Shown: in pieces, positions 31,247-39,872 of the stretch
Layout: the number at the start of each line of letters is the position of its first letter
How positions within the stretch are numbered: position 1 is the stretch's first letter
NCBI RefSeq assembly: GCF_002631185.1
Contig: NZ_PDNU01000035.1
Span: forward strand, 17,325-81,324
Source: Teichococcus rhizosphaerae
GTDB lineage: Bacteria > Pseudomonadota > Alphaproteobacteria > Acetobacterales > Acetobacteraceae
Direction: 5' to 3'
DNA: 64,000 nt
Notes under the pieces: model-generated
Database searches by the model: none
Told to the model about the DNA's origin: nothing
What the model saw: only the letters and a program-made list of their open reading frames with translations
Made by a program: the position numbers and the translations under genes

Positions 31247-32565
31247 GCCAGGATCACCAGCCCCTGCTCGGCGCGGGTGATGACCGTGTAGAGCCAGCGG
31301 CGCCGGTCCAGCTCCGTCCGGCCAAGGCCGTCATCCCAGACCACCACATTCTCCCACTGCGAGCCCTGGCTCTTGTGGCCGGTGATGGCCCAGCCGAAAC
31401 TCGCCTCGGTCAGCCCCTTCTTCAGCTTCCAGTCGCGGTCGTGCCGCTGCTTGTCGAAGGCCAGATGATCCTCGAAGTGGCCCTTGTAGATCCGCAGCCG
31501 GCCACGACTGCCGTCCGCCTGCGGCGGGCCGATGCGGTTGCCGTCCTCGTCGGTGACCACTGCCGAGAAGTAGTGGCTGGCCTCGTCGACGATGTCCGAG
31601 AGGGTCAGGAACATGCCGTTGATCAGGCCAAGGTCGTTCTGGTTCTTCAGGCAGATGATCTTCTCGTCCGGCCCGGTCGGCAGCCAGCCGCCCTCGAAGC
31701 CGGCGGCCCGGCGCATGGCGTTGTTCAGCTGCAGCCGGGTGGCGTTCATGCCGCAGATCACCTGGCCGCCGCGCAGCGCCTGCTCCGGCGTGACGTCCAG
31801 CTTGCGCATCTTCCAGACATGATCGTCGTACCGCCCGAAGCCGATCGGCTCGCCCTGCCGCGCCATGGTGGCGAGGCGGATGATGGCGCTCTCCGCTTCC
31901 TGGCGGTGGATCTCGGTCAGCATGATGTCGGGCGGATCCTTGGTGAAGGCGCCCTCGCCCTGGATCGGCGGCAGCTGACCGGGATCACCGAGCACCAGGA
32001 TTGGCTTACCGAAGCTCATCAGGTCGCGCGCCATCTCCGCGCCGACCATCGAGACCTCATCCAGCACGATCAGCCTGGCGTGCGCCGCATCGCTCTTGGG
32101 GTTGAGCGCGAAGCGCGGTCGCTTCATGTCGGCCACAGCCTGTCGCATGGCCTCGATGGTCGCCTCGGCGGTGGTGCGCTCGAAGCCGGAGAGCCGGCGT
32201 GCCTCGGCGATGGCGGCCTCGATCTTCTTCTCGGCGGCTTCGACCTCTTCCTCGGTGGCCTCGATGACGCTGTAGATCAGGCTGTGGATGGTCCGCGCCG
32301 GCGTGCCCTTGCGCCGCAGCACCAGGGCTGCCTTGCCGGTGAAGGTGGCAGTGACGACGCCAGGCACGCAGGCCTCTCCATCCTCGCTGCCGCGCTGATG
32401 CTCGAGGCCAAGCTCTTCGAGTGCGAAGCGCAGCACCGTGGACTTGCCCGTCCCGGCATAGCCGAACAGGCGGAACACCTGCTGCTGCTCGGTATCGTTC
32501 TGGTACCAGCGCTTGATCGCCGCGATGGCGCGGTGTTGGGTGTCGGAGGGCGTGATGTCGCTCAT
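31243..32565 (-). CDS. RecD/Dda-like superfamily 1 helicase
   Basis: The 440-residue enzyme has the SF1 motifs in order: FGYAGTGKST (residues 34-43, motif I), LIVLDEVSMVG (motif II), LGDPGQLPPI (motif III) and ITGHKSQGSQW (motif V), with YTVITRAEQGL (motif VI) at the end. This matches phage Dda and the C-terminal part of RecD, which unwind DNA 5' to 3'. ATG 32565 overlaps the previous stop by four bases. It works next to the primase-helicase in replication or recombination. Confidence 0.92.
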   Translation of the reverse strand: MSDITPSDTQHRAIAAIKRWYQNDTEQQQVFRLFGYAGTGKSTVLRFALEELGLEHQRGSEDGEACVPGVVTATFTGKAALVLRRKGTPARTIHSLIYSVIEATEEEVEAAEKKIEAAIAEARRLSGFERTTAEATIEAMRQAVADMKRPRFALNPKSDAAHARLIVLDEVSMVGAEMARDLMSFGKPILVLGDPGQLPPIQGEGAFTKDPPDIMLTEIHRQEAESAIIRLATMARQGEPIGFGRYDDHVWKMRKLDVTPEQALRGGQVICGMNATRLQLNNAMRRAAGFEGGWLPTGPDEKIICLKNQNDLGLINGMFLTLSDIVDEASHYFSAVVTDEDGNRIGPPQADGSRGRLRIYKGHFEDHLAFDKQRHDRDWKLKKGLTEASFGWAITGHKSQGSQWENVVVWDDGLGRTELDRRRWLYTVITRAEQGLVILA

Positions 32566-33338
32566 GCAGCCTCTCCGAACTGGACCTGGTAGTCCTTCAC
32601 CACGCCACCGCACGACGCGTCGCCGACCTGGCATTCGCGGACGAACACGCGCCGGCCGTCACCGAGTTGGCGCCAGTGGCCACGCCGGATGTGCCAGCGC
32701 GGAGAGGCGTGCGTGCCACCGCGACGAACAAGCGCGGCAGCGATCATCGCAGGCTGGATATCCGCGACCCGGTAGGTCCACCCCCGCACCCCCAGTTTGG
32801 CGAGCGGCGTCCGGCGGAGCCGGGAGACGGTGTGCTCGCCGAATGGAGTGTCGGCCGACAGCAGGCCAAGCGCGCGCCAGACGATGGAGGTGGCCGCCTC
32901 GAAGTAGGGAAGGTGATGGTCCGGCTCGCGGAACTCGGGATGGCCTGTGGCCTCGGCGACCCCATCTGGACGAAAGGAGGTGTGGACGAGCACGTCGGTC
33001 CACGCCTTGCGTGTGGCGTCGAACCGAAACAGGAAGCTCTGCACGCCGGCCTCGGTTGCGCGTGTGTAGGCCGCAAGGCAGCCACCGCGATGCAGCTGCT
33101 CGGCCACTTCGAAGATGACGTGGTCGTGGGGGAGCTTCAGTTGGCCTGCCAGATTTCTGACCGAGAGCCTTTCGACGTCATCGCCATCGAAGCGGACCTG
33201 GTCGGGGAAGACGTAGATCGGCGCTGCAAGTGCGCCAGCGACATCGATCGGACACCAGAATCGGTGCGCATGCCGCGCGATGTGACGCTTGAGCGTGTAG
33301 GCGTGAGGAATGGCGCCGGGCGCCTTCGCAGAGGTCAC
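32562..33338 (-). CDS. Phage protein of unknown function, 258 residues
   Basis: The start is GTG 33338, which overlaps the nuclease stop as GTGA; longer frames run into the nuclease gene. The product reads TSAKAPGAIPHAYTLKRH near its start and has YVFPDQVRFDGDDVERLSV and a Cys-containing end (CQVGDASCGGVVKDYQV). It is alpha-beta and soluble. Its place between a Cas4-like nuclease and a helicase suggests a DNA replication or recombination role, but no family is recognised. Confidence 0.6.
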   Translation of the reverse strand: MTSAKAPGAIPHAYTLKRHIARHAHRFWCPIDVAGALAAPIYVFPDQVRFDGDDVERLSVRNLAGQLKLPHDHVIFEVAEQLHRGGCLAAYTRATEAGVQSFLFRFDATRKAWTDVLVHTSFRPDGVAEATGHPEFREPDHHLPYFEAATSIVWRALGLLSADTPFGEHTVSRLRRTPLAKLGVRGWTYRVADIQPAMIAAALVRRGGTHASPRWHIRRGHWRQLGDGRRVFVRECQVGDASCGGVVKDYQVQFGEAA

Positions 33339-34120
33339 GGCGAATTCTCCCAGCAGCGGATGGCGTAGGAACAGAAGCGGCAGAGGTGAAAGTCGGGGTG
33401 GACGGCGATACGCGGCGGCAGTTCGCCGGCCTCGGCCGCGCGCAGGATGTCGACGGCCCGATCCGAGAGGCGCTGCGCCTCGTCCGATTCGAAGGGCACC
33501 GCCTCGTGGTGCAGCGCCAGGGTGTCGCGGTTCAGCGCGGTGAAGAGCGCCACCTCGAGTTCGAGGTAGGCCATGTAGAGCTGCACCTGGGCGAAGTAGA
33601 CCGGCTTCGAGAGGCGCACGCCTCGCTTGACCAGGTCGGCCCATGACTTCTGGCCAAGGGCCTTGTGCTCCCAGAGGGCCGGCCAGCGGAGGCCGACCTC
33701 CGGACCAGCGACGATCACCCCGTCGACATGGCCGCGCAGCCGGCCGCCCGCGGCGGTGAAGCCGAATTGCTCGCCATCGGCGCCGCGGTCGCGCAGGTCG
33801 AAGCCGGCCTGGCGCAGCCAGCGGATGGTCAGCGCCTCGAACTGGTGGCCGGCATCGAACACGCGCAGGAAGCCGGCATCGAAGTCACGATCCGGGTCCT
33901 TCGGTGCGTGGGTGACCTCGTAGACCAGCTTCCGCGCGCAGGCCTCGCCGACGCGGCTGCCGCCGAGGTAGTCGCGCGGCCGCTGCCGGCGGTTGCGCGC
34001 CACCAGGGCGGCATCCACGAAGGCGTTCACCCGCGCCGTGGTGTCCGCGGTGGGCTGCGACTCCCGGCCGTAGACGAGGCCGGAGCCGTGGTTGAGGTCG
34101 AGCGGCACGGGCGTCCTCAA
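33335..34120 (-). CDS. PD-(D/E)XK exonuclease, Cas4-like with four cysteines
   Basis: The 261-residue protein has the PD-(D/E)XK core: D133 in GHVDGVIV and E151/K153 in LWEHKALG. Four cysteines at residues 61, 247, 250 and 256 (GEACARK and LCRFCSYAIRC) match the iron-sulfur cluster of Cas4 and AddB nucleases. Such enzymes resect double-strand ends in phage recombination. It is coupled by four-base overlaps to the genes on both sides, next to a Sak4-like ATPase and an SF1 helicase, which fits a recombination module. Confidence 0.88.
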   Translation of the reverse strand: MRTPVPLDLNHGSGLVYGRESQPTADTTARVNAFVDAALVARNRRQRPRDYLGGSRVGEACARKLVYEVTHAPKDPDRDFDAGFLRVFDAGHQFEALTIRWLRQAGFDLRDRGADGEQFGFTAAGGRLRGHVDGVIVAGPEVGLRWPALWEHKALGQKSWADLVKRGVRLSKPVYFAQVQLYMAYLELEVALFTALNRDTLALHHEAVPFESDEAQRLSDRAVDILRAAEAGELPPRIAVHPDFHLCRFCSYAIRCWENSP

Positions 34121-34575
34121 AAGGGAATTGGGTCGTCGAAGGGGTCGCGGGCAGCCGCCTGCCGGCGCATCGAGGCCTGGAAGCCGTCGACGCAGGCCTC
34201 GATGACGCGGTCGATCTCGGCCGCGCTGCGGTCGTGGAAGGGCGCCATCAGCCCGAGCTCAACCAGCACCTCGGCGAGCGGACGGCGGGCGTCCTTGATC
34301 GCCTGGGCCTCCATCGGCGTCTTGTCGATCATACCGGCGCTCCGCTGCGCCAGCGCGCCGCCCGCCTCGCAGCAGGGCATCGAGCAGAAGCGGTGGCTCG
34401 GGAACTCACCCCAGCGGAGCTGATGCGTGTAGCCGAAGCCCTTCGCCGCGCGGCCGCACAGAGCGCAGACCAGGCGGCGGACCTGGTCCTCGGGCGAGCA
34501 GCCAGGGGGCGGCGGAGGCCGGGCCGCATCGGGGCGGGGCCGCGCCGTGCGCCCCGCCCAGCGTCGGCGTGCCAT
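34117..34575 (-). CDS. DUF6511-like zinc-binding phage protein
   Basis: The 152-residue protein carries VCALCGRAAKGFGY and RFCSMPCCEAGG, two pairs of cysteines that look like a zinc ribbon, in residues 35-72. The C-terminal half is helical (LAEVLVELGLMAPFHDRSAAE, DRVIEACVDGFQASMR). The pattern fits DUF6511 of alphaproteobacterial phages. It lies 10 bases after the upstream gene and overlaps the nuclease start, so they form one operon. Role unknown. Confidence 0.65.
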   Translation of the reverse strand: MARRRWAGRTARPRPDAARPPPPPGCSPEDQVRRLVCALCGRAAKGFGYTHQLRWGEFPSHRFCSMPCCEAGGALAQRSAGMIDKTPMEAQAIKDARRPLAEVLVELGLMAPFHDRSAAEIDRVIEACVDGFQASMRRQAAARDPFDDPIPF

Positions 34576-34585
34576 GTCCGCCGCA

Positions 34586-35317
34586 TCAGCCGTTCAGCCA
34601 GGCCGGGCCGGTGGCCGCCGGCGCGGGGCCGGGCTGCGGGGCAGGCTGGGTGGGGGTGGCCGCCGCCGGGCGCTCCCAGGAGCGGGATGCCATAGGGGCG
34701 GACGCGGCAGGCGCCCAGGCCGGGGCCGCGGCCGCAGGCGGCGTGGCGGGACGAGCCGCCCGGGTGCTGGGCTGCGCCGGCACGGCCTCGCCCGCCATGA
34801 TCTGGCGGTACTCCGGCTCGCCCGGCAGCACGACCCGGTCGAGCCGGTTGCTGTCGCCGTAACGGGAGTCGCTGGCCGGCTCGACCCGGACCTTGGCGGC
34901 GAAGGTGATGCCGGAGAGGTCGGCGAGGCCGCGCAGCACCCGCTTGCCCCGGGCCGCCTCCGACATGTCCTGCGGGTCGAGGCCGAGGGCGCTGTCGATC
35001 ATCGCCCGGAAGGTCCCCTTCGAGATCTTCCAGCCGATCGAGACCCCGTGCTCGTCCACCTTGCCGCCGGCGACGGTGAACATCTGCCAGAACTTGCGGC
35101 GGATGTGCGGCCCGGCGGCGACGGTGAACTCGCAATCCAGCATGCGGACATCGCTGCCGGGGGTCTTCGCCGCCTTCAGCAGGCCACGGTCTACCTCGCC
35201 CTGCCCGTCCAGCCCACCGGGGCGGATGGTCATGGTGACCTTCACGAAGCTGCCGTCCGGGATCAGGTCGGAGCCGCGTGGCAGTTCGGCGTCGTTCATG
35301 TCGTACATCGGGTTCAC
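34586..35317 (-). CDS. Possible single-strand DNA-binding phage protein
   Basis: The start is GTG 35317 (GTGA overlap), with ATG 35308 as a second choice. The 243-residue product has beta-rich sequence in residues 20-110 (SFVKVTMTIRPGG, RMLDCEFTVAAGPHIRRKFWQMF), a helix, and a long Ala/Pro-rich tail (from about 180) ending WLNG. Beta barrel plus disordered tail is how many phage single-strand binding or DUF669-type proteins are built, and it neighbours the Sak4-like ATPase. The assignment is inferred from shape and place. Confidence 0.5.
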   Translation of the reverse strand: MNPMYDMNDAELPRGSDLIPDGSFVKVTMTIRPGGLDGQGEVDRGLLKAAKTPGSDVRMLDCEFTVAAGPHIRRKFWQMFTVAGGKVDEHGVSIGWKISKGTFRAMIDSALGLDPQDMSEAARGKRVLRGLADLSGITFAAKVRVEPASDSRYGDSNRLDRVVLPGEPEYRQIMAGEAVPAQPSTRAARPATPPAAAAPAWAPAASAPMASRSWERPAAATPTQPAPQPGPAPAATGPAWLNG

Positions 35318-36153
35318 CCCTGGCTGGTGCGGGTCGCGTTGATCTTGCGGAGGAGGGCGGCGAGGTCGGGCGGCTCGGTCTCGTCGAGACGGCCGGAGCG
35401 ATCCTTGGCCGGCAGGCCGAAGGCGTTGCCGGCGCGGCAGACCAGGCGGCGTTCCGTGCCGCGCTCGGGATCGTGCCGCCAGCCGTCGCCCTCGCGCGCG
35501 AACAGCGACATCGACACCACCTGGTCGACGATGCCGGGCAGCTCCCGTGCGGCCTTGCCGCCTTCCATCTGCGGCTGCCAGGTGACCTTGCCGAAGTCGT
35601 CGGTGAAGCGCTCCAGGATGCCGACCATGATCACGGTCTTGCCCGGGGCGTGCTGCAGGTGCTTCAGCAGGCCGATCACCTCGCGCGCCATCAGCCCGTA
35701 GGCGCCGCGGGTGTCCGGCTTGCCGGTCTTCTCGGAGAAGGCCTCTGGCCGGGTCTTGGCCCAGACCATGGCCTGGCGCGTCAGATCGGTGATGCTGTCG
35801 AGGAAGACGGTCGACTTCGCGGCGAGCAGCCGCACCAGGTCCGGGTGGGCCGAGGCGAGGTGCTGGTAGTGCGCCTCGGAGAAGACGCCGTTCGGGTCGG
35901 CCGCCGGGTTCACCCCGCCGATCAGGCAGGCAATGTCGATCGCGTCGTCGAAGCAGCGCACCGGGATGCTGTCGCCGCGCCAGTCCTGCACCGACTTGAG
36001 GCCGGCCTCGAGATCGATGCAGATGGCCTCCTCCGCCGGGAGGGTGACCAGCTGCGTGGTCTTGCCGACGCCGGTCGGGCCGAACAGCGCCACCGTGGTC
36101 TTGTTGGCCGCGCGCGAGAGCCGCTCGTCGGCGGAGACGATGCGCAGCGCCAT
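35314..36153 (-). CDS. Sak4-like RecA-fold ATPase
   Basis: The 279-residue protein starts with a RecA-fold P-loop (VALFGPTGVGKTT, residues 21-33). Walker B is probably VFLDSITDLT (about residue 115), and SFSEKTGKPDTRGAYGLMAREV-type sequence follows. Its length and motifs match Sak4, the phage single-strand annealing ATPase that loads with a binding protein. The neighbouring gene is a candidate binding protein, and a nuclease and helicase follow. A general nucleotide-binding phage protein is the fallback call. Confidence 0.8.
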   Translation of the reverse strand: MALRIVSADERLSRAANKTTVALFGPTGVGKTTQLVTLPAEEAICIDLEAGLKSVQDWRGDSIPVRCFDDAIDIACLIGGVNPAADPNGVFSEAHYQHLASAHPDLVRLLAAKSTVFLDSITDLTRQAMVWAKTRPEAFSEKTGKPDTRGAYGLMAREVIGLLKHLQHAPGKTVIMVGILERFTDDFGKVTWQPQMEGGKAARELPGIVDQVVSMSLFAREGDGWRHDPERGTERRLVCRAGNAFGLPAKDRSGRLDETEPPDLAALLRKINATRTSQG

Positions 36154-36644
36154 CAGCCGGCCTCTCCGTTCAGGGTGAGGCGGAAGGTCTGCCGGCCGGT
36201 CCGGACGGTGCGGGCCGGCTCGAAGGCCTGGCGGATGCGCTCCGGCCAGGCGGTGTAGGCCCGCTCCGGGACCTTGAAGCTGATCTCCAGGTACTCGGCT
36301 GGGTCCTCGCCGCCGGCGCGGATCTGTTCAACCAGCGTGGCGAGCCGGTGCTGGTCCCACTCCACCCGCTTCGGCAGGTCGGCGACAACCGTGACCGGCC
36401 CGTCCTCGAAGCGCACCGTGCCGGTGTCCTTGCCCGCCGCGGCACGGGCGCCGATCGCGCGCTGCTCGTAGCGCAGCGCGATTGCGGCCTCGATCCAGTC
36501 CAGCAGGCGTCTCGCGCCGTCGAGCGCCTCGCGGGCGTCCGCCTGCAGCATCGCCAGGTGCTCGGCCGGGAGCCCGATGACATCGCCGACCGGCATGTGA
36601 CGCACGGTGTCGAGCGTCGGACGGTTGGTGCGAGCCACCTCCAT
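36153..36644 (-). CDS. Phage protein of unknown function, 163 residues
   Basis: Start ATG 36644 overlaps the upstream stop as TGATG. The protein (MEVARTNRPTLDTVRHMPVGD...) has a helical middle (AMLQADAREALDGARRLLDWIE) and a basic, beta-rich second half (VTVVADLPKRVEWDQHRL, EYLEISFKVPERAYTAWP). It lies at the head of the recombination block. The arrangement is reminiscent of small host-nuclease modulators, but no family is recognised. Confidence 0.55.
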   Translation of the reverse strand: MEVARTNRPTLDTVRHMPVGDVIGLPAEHLAMLQADAREALDGARRLLDWIEAAIALRYEQRAIGARAAAGKDTGTVRFEDGPVTVVADLPKRVEWDQHRLATLVEQIRAGGEDPAEYLEISFKVPERAYTAWPERIRQAFEPARTVRTGRQTFRLTLNGEAG

Positions 36645-36985
36645 CACGCAGCCTCCGCGACGAGGAGCGGCAGGAACGACGGAGCGAGGCGGCGCGGGCG
36701 GCGGCGGGCGACGATGAGGTAGGAGTAGTCCTCCTCGCCGTGCCGCCGCTGCACGAGGTGCGCGAGGCCGGCCTCGGCCAGCGCCCAGGCGCGGTGCGCC
36801 AGCCGCAGCAGGGCGAGCCGCTCCGCGTCGGGCAGCAGCTGCGTCAGCGGCGAGGTCTCGCGGGCGAGGAAGCCGCGGTGGTAGGCGAGGCGCTCGCCGG
36901 GCGCGGCGGCGCCGAGCCAGGCGCAGAGCGCCGCCTCGCTGAGCGGCGCCGCGCCGGTCGGGGTGTCGGGGATGCGGGTGTCCAT
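36644..36985 (-). CDS. Small phage protein of unknown function, 113 residues
   Basis: ATG 36985 is chosen because GGAG lies 11 bases upstream; ATG 36994 would be too close to it. The product is Ala/Leu/Arg-rich and helical (LSEAALCAWLGAAAPGERLAY, DAERLALLRLAHRAWALAEAG). The C-terminus is very basic. The stop shares bases with the next start. Function unknown. Confidence 0.5.
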   Translation of the reverse strand: MDTRIPDTPTGAAPLSEAALCAWLGAAAPGERLAYHRGFLARETSPLTQLLPDAERLALLRLAHRAWALAEAGLAHLVQRRHGEEDYSYLIVARRRPRRLAPSFLPLLVAEAA

Positions 36986-37018
36986 AACCGGCATTACTCC
37001 GCGACCTCGCAATCCGTA

Positions 37019-37594
37019 TCAGGCGGCCGAGGGGATGCCGGCGGCGAGCAGGCGCAGGCGCAGCTCGCGGAGGCGGCGGTAGATCCGCGCGCGCGGCATG
37101 GTCCGCCGCTCGCCGAGCGCGTGCGGCGTGTGCTCGCAGAGCGCGGCGCAGAGCGGGTGGTCCGCGGGGTCGATGGCGGCCGGCGCCGCGCGCTCCAGGT
37201 CGAGGCGGCGCTCCAGCGCGGCGACGGCGTCGGTCGGCTGGCCGCACCACGCGGCGTAGCCGTCCGCCTCGCCGAGGGTGTCGCCGAGCGTCAGGCCGTC
37301 GCCGCCGGGGAGCGCGTCGTCGAGGGAGAGCGGGTGGCGGCCGGCGCGCTCGCGCTGCACGCGGCGGGCGATCCGCGTCGCCGCGTGGCGGAAGCAGATC
37401 CTAGCAAACGCCTCGAGCGCTCCCTTGGCCGGATCGAAGGCCGGCAGGCGGGCCAGGAAGTCGGTCAGCAGGTCCTGGCGCAGGTCCTCGCGCTCCTGGG
37501 CGGGGAGGCCCAGGCCGCGGCAGAGGCGCCGCGCCTCCTGCTCCGCGAGGCGGTAAATGGGGGCGAGGTCGGGGAAGCAGGGCGAGCGAGCCAT
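37019..37594 (-). CDS. Sigma70-like RNA polymerase factor of the phage
   Basis: The 191-residue protein (ATG 37594) has a region resembling sigma region 2: EQEARRLCRGLGLPAQEREDL, then LTDFLARLPAFDPAKGALEAFARICFRH (about residues 17-65), where the F-D-P-x-K-G-x-x-x-x-F-x pattern is the core-binding stretch of ECF and sigma70 proteins. The tail has a helix-turn-helix-like basic end. It could redirect host polymerase to late promoters. A canonical region 4 is not evident, so it may be an anti-sigma or partial factor. It lies at the end of the early block. Confidence 0.65.
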   Translation of the reverse strand: MARSPCFPDLAPIYRLAEQEARRLCRGLGLPAQEREDLRQDLLTDFLARLPAFDPAKGALEAFARICFRHAATRIARRVQRERAGRHPLSLDDALPGGDGLTLGDTLGEADGYAAWCGQPTDAVAALERRLDLERAAPAAIDPADHPLCAALCEHTPHALGERRTMPRARIYRRLRELRLRLLAAGIPSAA

Positions 37595-37699
37595 CGGCAG
37601 GTCGGTCCATCGGGTTGCAATGGAGCCAACCTGCCGACCCTCGCGGCACACGGGTGTGGGCGCGGCGTGTGCTCGGCGTGTGTTCGGAGCGCGAGCCGG

Positions 37700-38680
37700 C
37701 TACGCCTCGATGAGCAGGATATCCTCTGCCCCGAGGGCAAGGGCGTAGCCCCGTCCACCAGGGGCCAGAATGAGCGGTTCGGGGAAGCGCGCCCGTGCCA
37801 GGAGATCCTTGAGGCTGTTCTGCAGGTCCCGCTTGAGGCTCCGGACCGTCGCGTCGGTCGCCGTGGTGCCCCTGTACATCGCGTCGAGGATGTCGCGTGG
37901 CGGGACAGGCAGCCTCCCACGCCGGGCCCGTTCGCAGAGGAGCCACAGCAGCTCGAACTCCCGCGGCGGGAGCTTCGCCGAATGGCCGTCGAGCGTCACG
38001 GCACCCGTCGCCTTCGAGAGCACCAACCGAGACTCGCTCTTCGGCATAATGAGCAGCGCATCGAGGTTCACCAGGACCGGCTGTCGTGGTTGGCTCGGGA
38101 GGAACGCCTCGGCTGGCGGCATGACATCGACGCCGCGTTCCTCCAACCGGGCCCGTTCCGTGGGGGGCATGGCGGGCGCGACCAGGCTGATGCGCTGACC
38201 TCGAGCGAGCACGCGAATCTGCTCAAGAACTCCTGGCCGGCGGACCACCTCGACCGTCATCGCCAGCAGGAGAAGGCGGCCGCCCGGCAGGGCCCCGATG
38301 CAGAACAGGCCAGGCTGGAGTTGTTCCGCAGAACCTTGGACGCCCGCAGCACTGGCGATCTGGTCGGCCAGGCGAGCGGCCGAGATGCGGTAGATCTGCA
38401 GATCTTCGGGGTCGAGATGCTCGTCGCCGGCACAGGAGACGGGACAGGCGGCATAGGGTTCGCCATCCTTCCAGCGAATCCGCCGTTCCTCGGCGCCGCA
38501 ATCGCAGTCAGGGCACGGATCCCAGACGTCCAGCTTGCGGTCGTGCACGACGATGCCGAGTTCGAGCAGCCGCTCGAAGGCCCGCGCACCTTCCGGCGAC
38601 AGCTCGGGGACACCCAGCAGATACGCCGGCTCGCCCGCCTCACTCCGCTGCAAGAGCAGGACGGGAAGGCTCTCGTTCAT
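37700..38680 (-). CDS. Winged-helix protein with N-terminal zinc cluster, unknown role
   Basis: The 326-residue protein has five cysteines at 56, 59, 61, 79 and 83 (CPDCDC and CPVSC), a probable zinc ribbon. A middle alpha-beta part follows (EQIRVLARGQRISLV). The last 100 residues resemble the OmpR-type winged helix: LPPREFELLWLLCERARRG, then DATVRSLKRDLQNSLKD and a GRGYALAL end. The start lies 41 bases inside the end of the preceding gene, so the two are coupled. It is either a lysogeny regulator or part of an undescribed two-gene system. Confidence 0.7.
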   Translation of the reverse strand: MNESLPVLLLQRSEAGEPAYLLGVPELSPEGARAFERLLELGIVVHDRKLDVWDPCPDCDCGAEERRIRWKDGEPYAACPVSCAGDEHLDPEDLQIYRISAARLADQIASAAGVQGSAEQLQPGLFCIGALPGGRLLLLAMTVEVVRRPGVLEQIRVLARGQRISLVAPAMPPTERARLEERGVDVMPPAEAFLPSQPRQPVLVNLDALLIMPKSESRLVLSKATGAVTLDGHSAKLPPREFELLWLLCERARRGRLPVPPRDILDAMYRGTTATDATVRSLKRDLQNSLKDLLARARFPEPLILAPGGRGYALALGAEDILLIEA

Positions 38681-39872
38681 GCAGCATCTCGTTCATGGCG
38701 AGCAGTTTCATGACCCGCCGCTGGTGTCGCTGCCGCGGGAAGCTCAGGGTGTCGTGGGGCTTGATCTTGACGGTGATGACCGGCGGCCGGGGGCCCTCGG
38801 CCACCAGGATGATCTTGATCACCAGATGGGCCAGGCGCCAGCCACCAGACTGGTAAATGATCTCCGGGCGGCTGTCGTGCAGCGCCTGCAGGGCATTGCC
38901 GTCGCTCTCACGCGCGATCAGCGAGCGAACCACCTTCTCGCGGCCGTTCCGGGTGACGACCACCCGGTTCGCCTGCGCTTCATAGATCTGGACCCGCGCA
39001 ATGCCGGGGTCGTGCCGGTGCCGGAACTCGAAGGCACCGCCGGCCTTCTCTGCCGGTTCAAGGGTGTAGAGGCGCCGCGACGACACCGCGCTGAACAGCC
39101 CCGGACGGTCCAGCACCACCTCGGCAAAGGCCTTGGCCAAGGCAGTGCGGCTGGCCTTGCCGCAGCCCCAGATCTTCAGCCGCCCGTCGATGGCGGAGTA
39201 AGCCAGGACCGCGTTGTCAATCTCGCGGAAGCTGCGGATCCGCTTTCGGCTGCCCTCCAGCACCTCGGTGATGGTGAGCGCCGCGCCATGCCGGATGGAG
39301 ACGTGCACCTCGTCGCCGTCCTGATAGGTGATCGCCTCGCAGAACTCGCCCCGTAGATCGGCCTGGAAGATCGTCTTGGCGTGCGCCTCAAGGGTGCGCA
39401 GGCGGTCCTCGCTCAGGTCTGCCGGAATGCCCTCCTCAGGCGCCACGAACTCCATCACCGAGGCCGGCTGCAGGAATGCCAATCCGTTCTCGGCGTCCTC
39501 GAACACCTCCGGATGGTAGATGAAGGCACGGAGCGCAAGGTTGCGGGCGTTCGTCTTCGAGAGGGCTTCCGGCGGCACCAGTTCGACGCCGCGCCGCCTG
39601 GCCTCCTGCAGCAGGGCGTCCTGGCCCACTGGTTTGCCGAGTCGCTCGATGCGATGCAGGTCCGCGGTCAGGCTCTCCGGGCAGCGGTCCTTTGGCGTCC
39701 GCAGGAGGTAGGCCGAGACGGCCTCGCGGCCCTTGCCCGGGTCGGAGGCCAGAAGATCGAGGTCCAGGGCGTCGGCGGGGATCGCGTGCCGTTCCAGGAA
39801 GCGCTTCAGCAGGTCCGGGTCGACGGTACGCAGGAAGCGGAGATTGGCGAAGCGCTGGTAGTCATCCCTCAT
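38640..39872 (-). CDS. Protein of unknown function, partner of the winged-helix gene
   Basis: A 410-residue soluble protein begins MRDDYQRFANLRFLRTVDPD. It has a helical first third (to about residue 135) and a beta-rich remainder, including VHVSIRHGAALTITEVLEG, RLKIWGCGKASRTALAKAF and VQIYEAQANRVVVTRNGREK. No catalytic motif, signal peptide or membrane segment is visible. It is the first gene of the minus-strand phage block, and its last 41 bases overlap the winged-helix gene. The pair should act together. I do not recognise the family. Confidence 0.65.
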   Translation of the reverse strand: MRDDYQRFANLRFLRTVDPDLLKRFLERHAIPADALDLDLLASDPGKGREAVSAYLLRTPKDRCPESLTADLHRIERLGKPVGQDALLQEARRRGVELVPPEALSKTNARNLALRAFIYHPEVFEDAENGLAFLQPASVMEFVAPEEGIPADLSEDRLRTLEAHAKTIFQADLRGEFCEAITYQDGDEVHVSIRHGAALTITEVLEGSRKRIRSFREIDNAVLAYSAIDGRLKIWGCGKASRTALAKAFAEVVLDRPGLFSAVSSRRLYTLEPAEKAGGAFEFRHRHDPGIARVQIYEAQANRVVVTRNGREKVVRSLIARESDGNALQALHDSRPEIIYQSGGWRLAHLVIKIILVAEGPRPPVITVKIKPHDTLSFPRQRHQRRVMKLLAMNEMLHEREPSRPALAAE

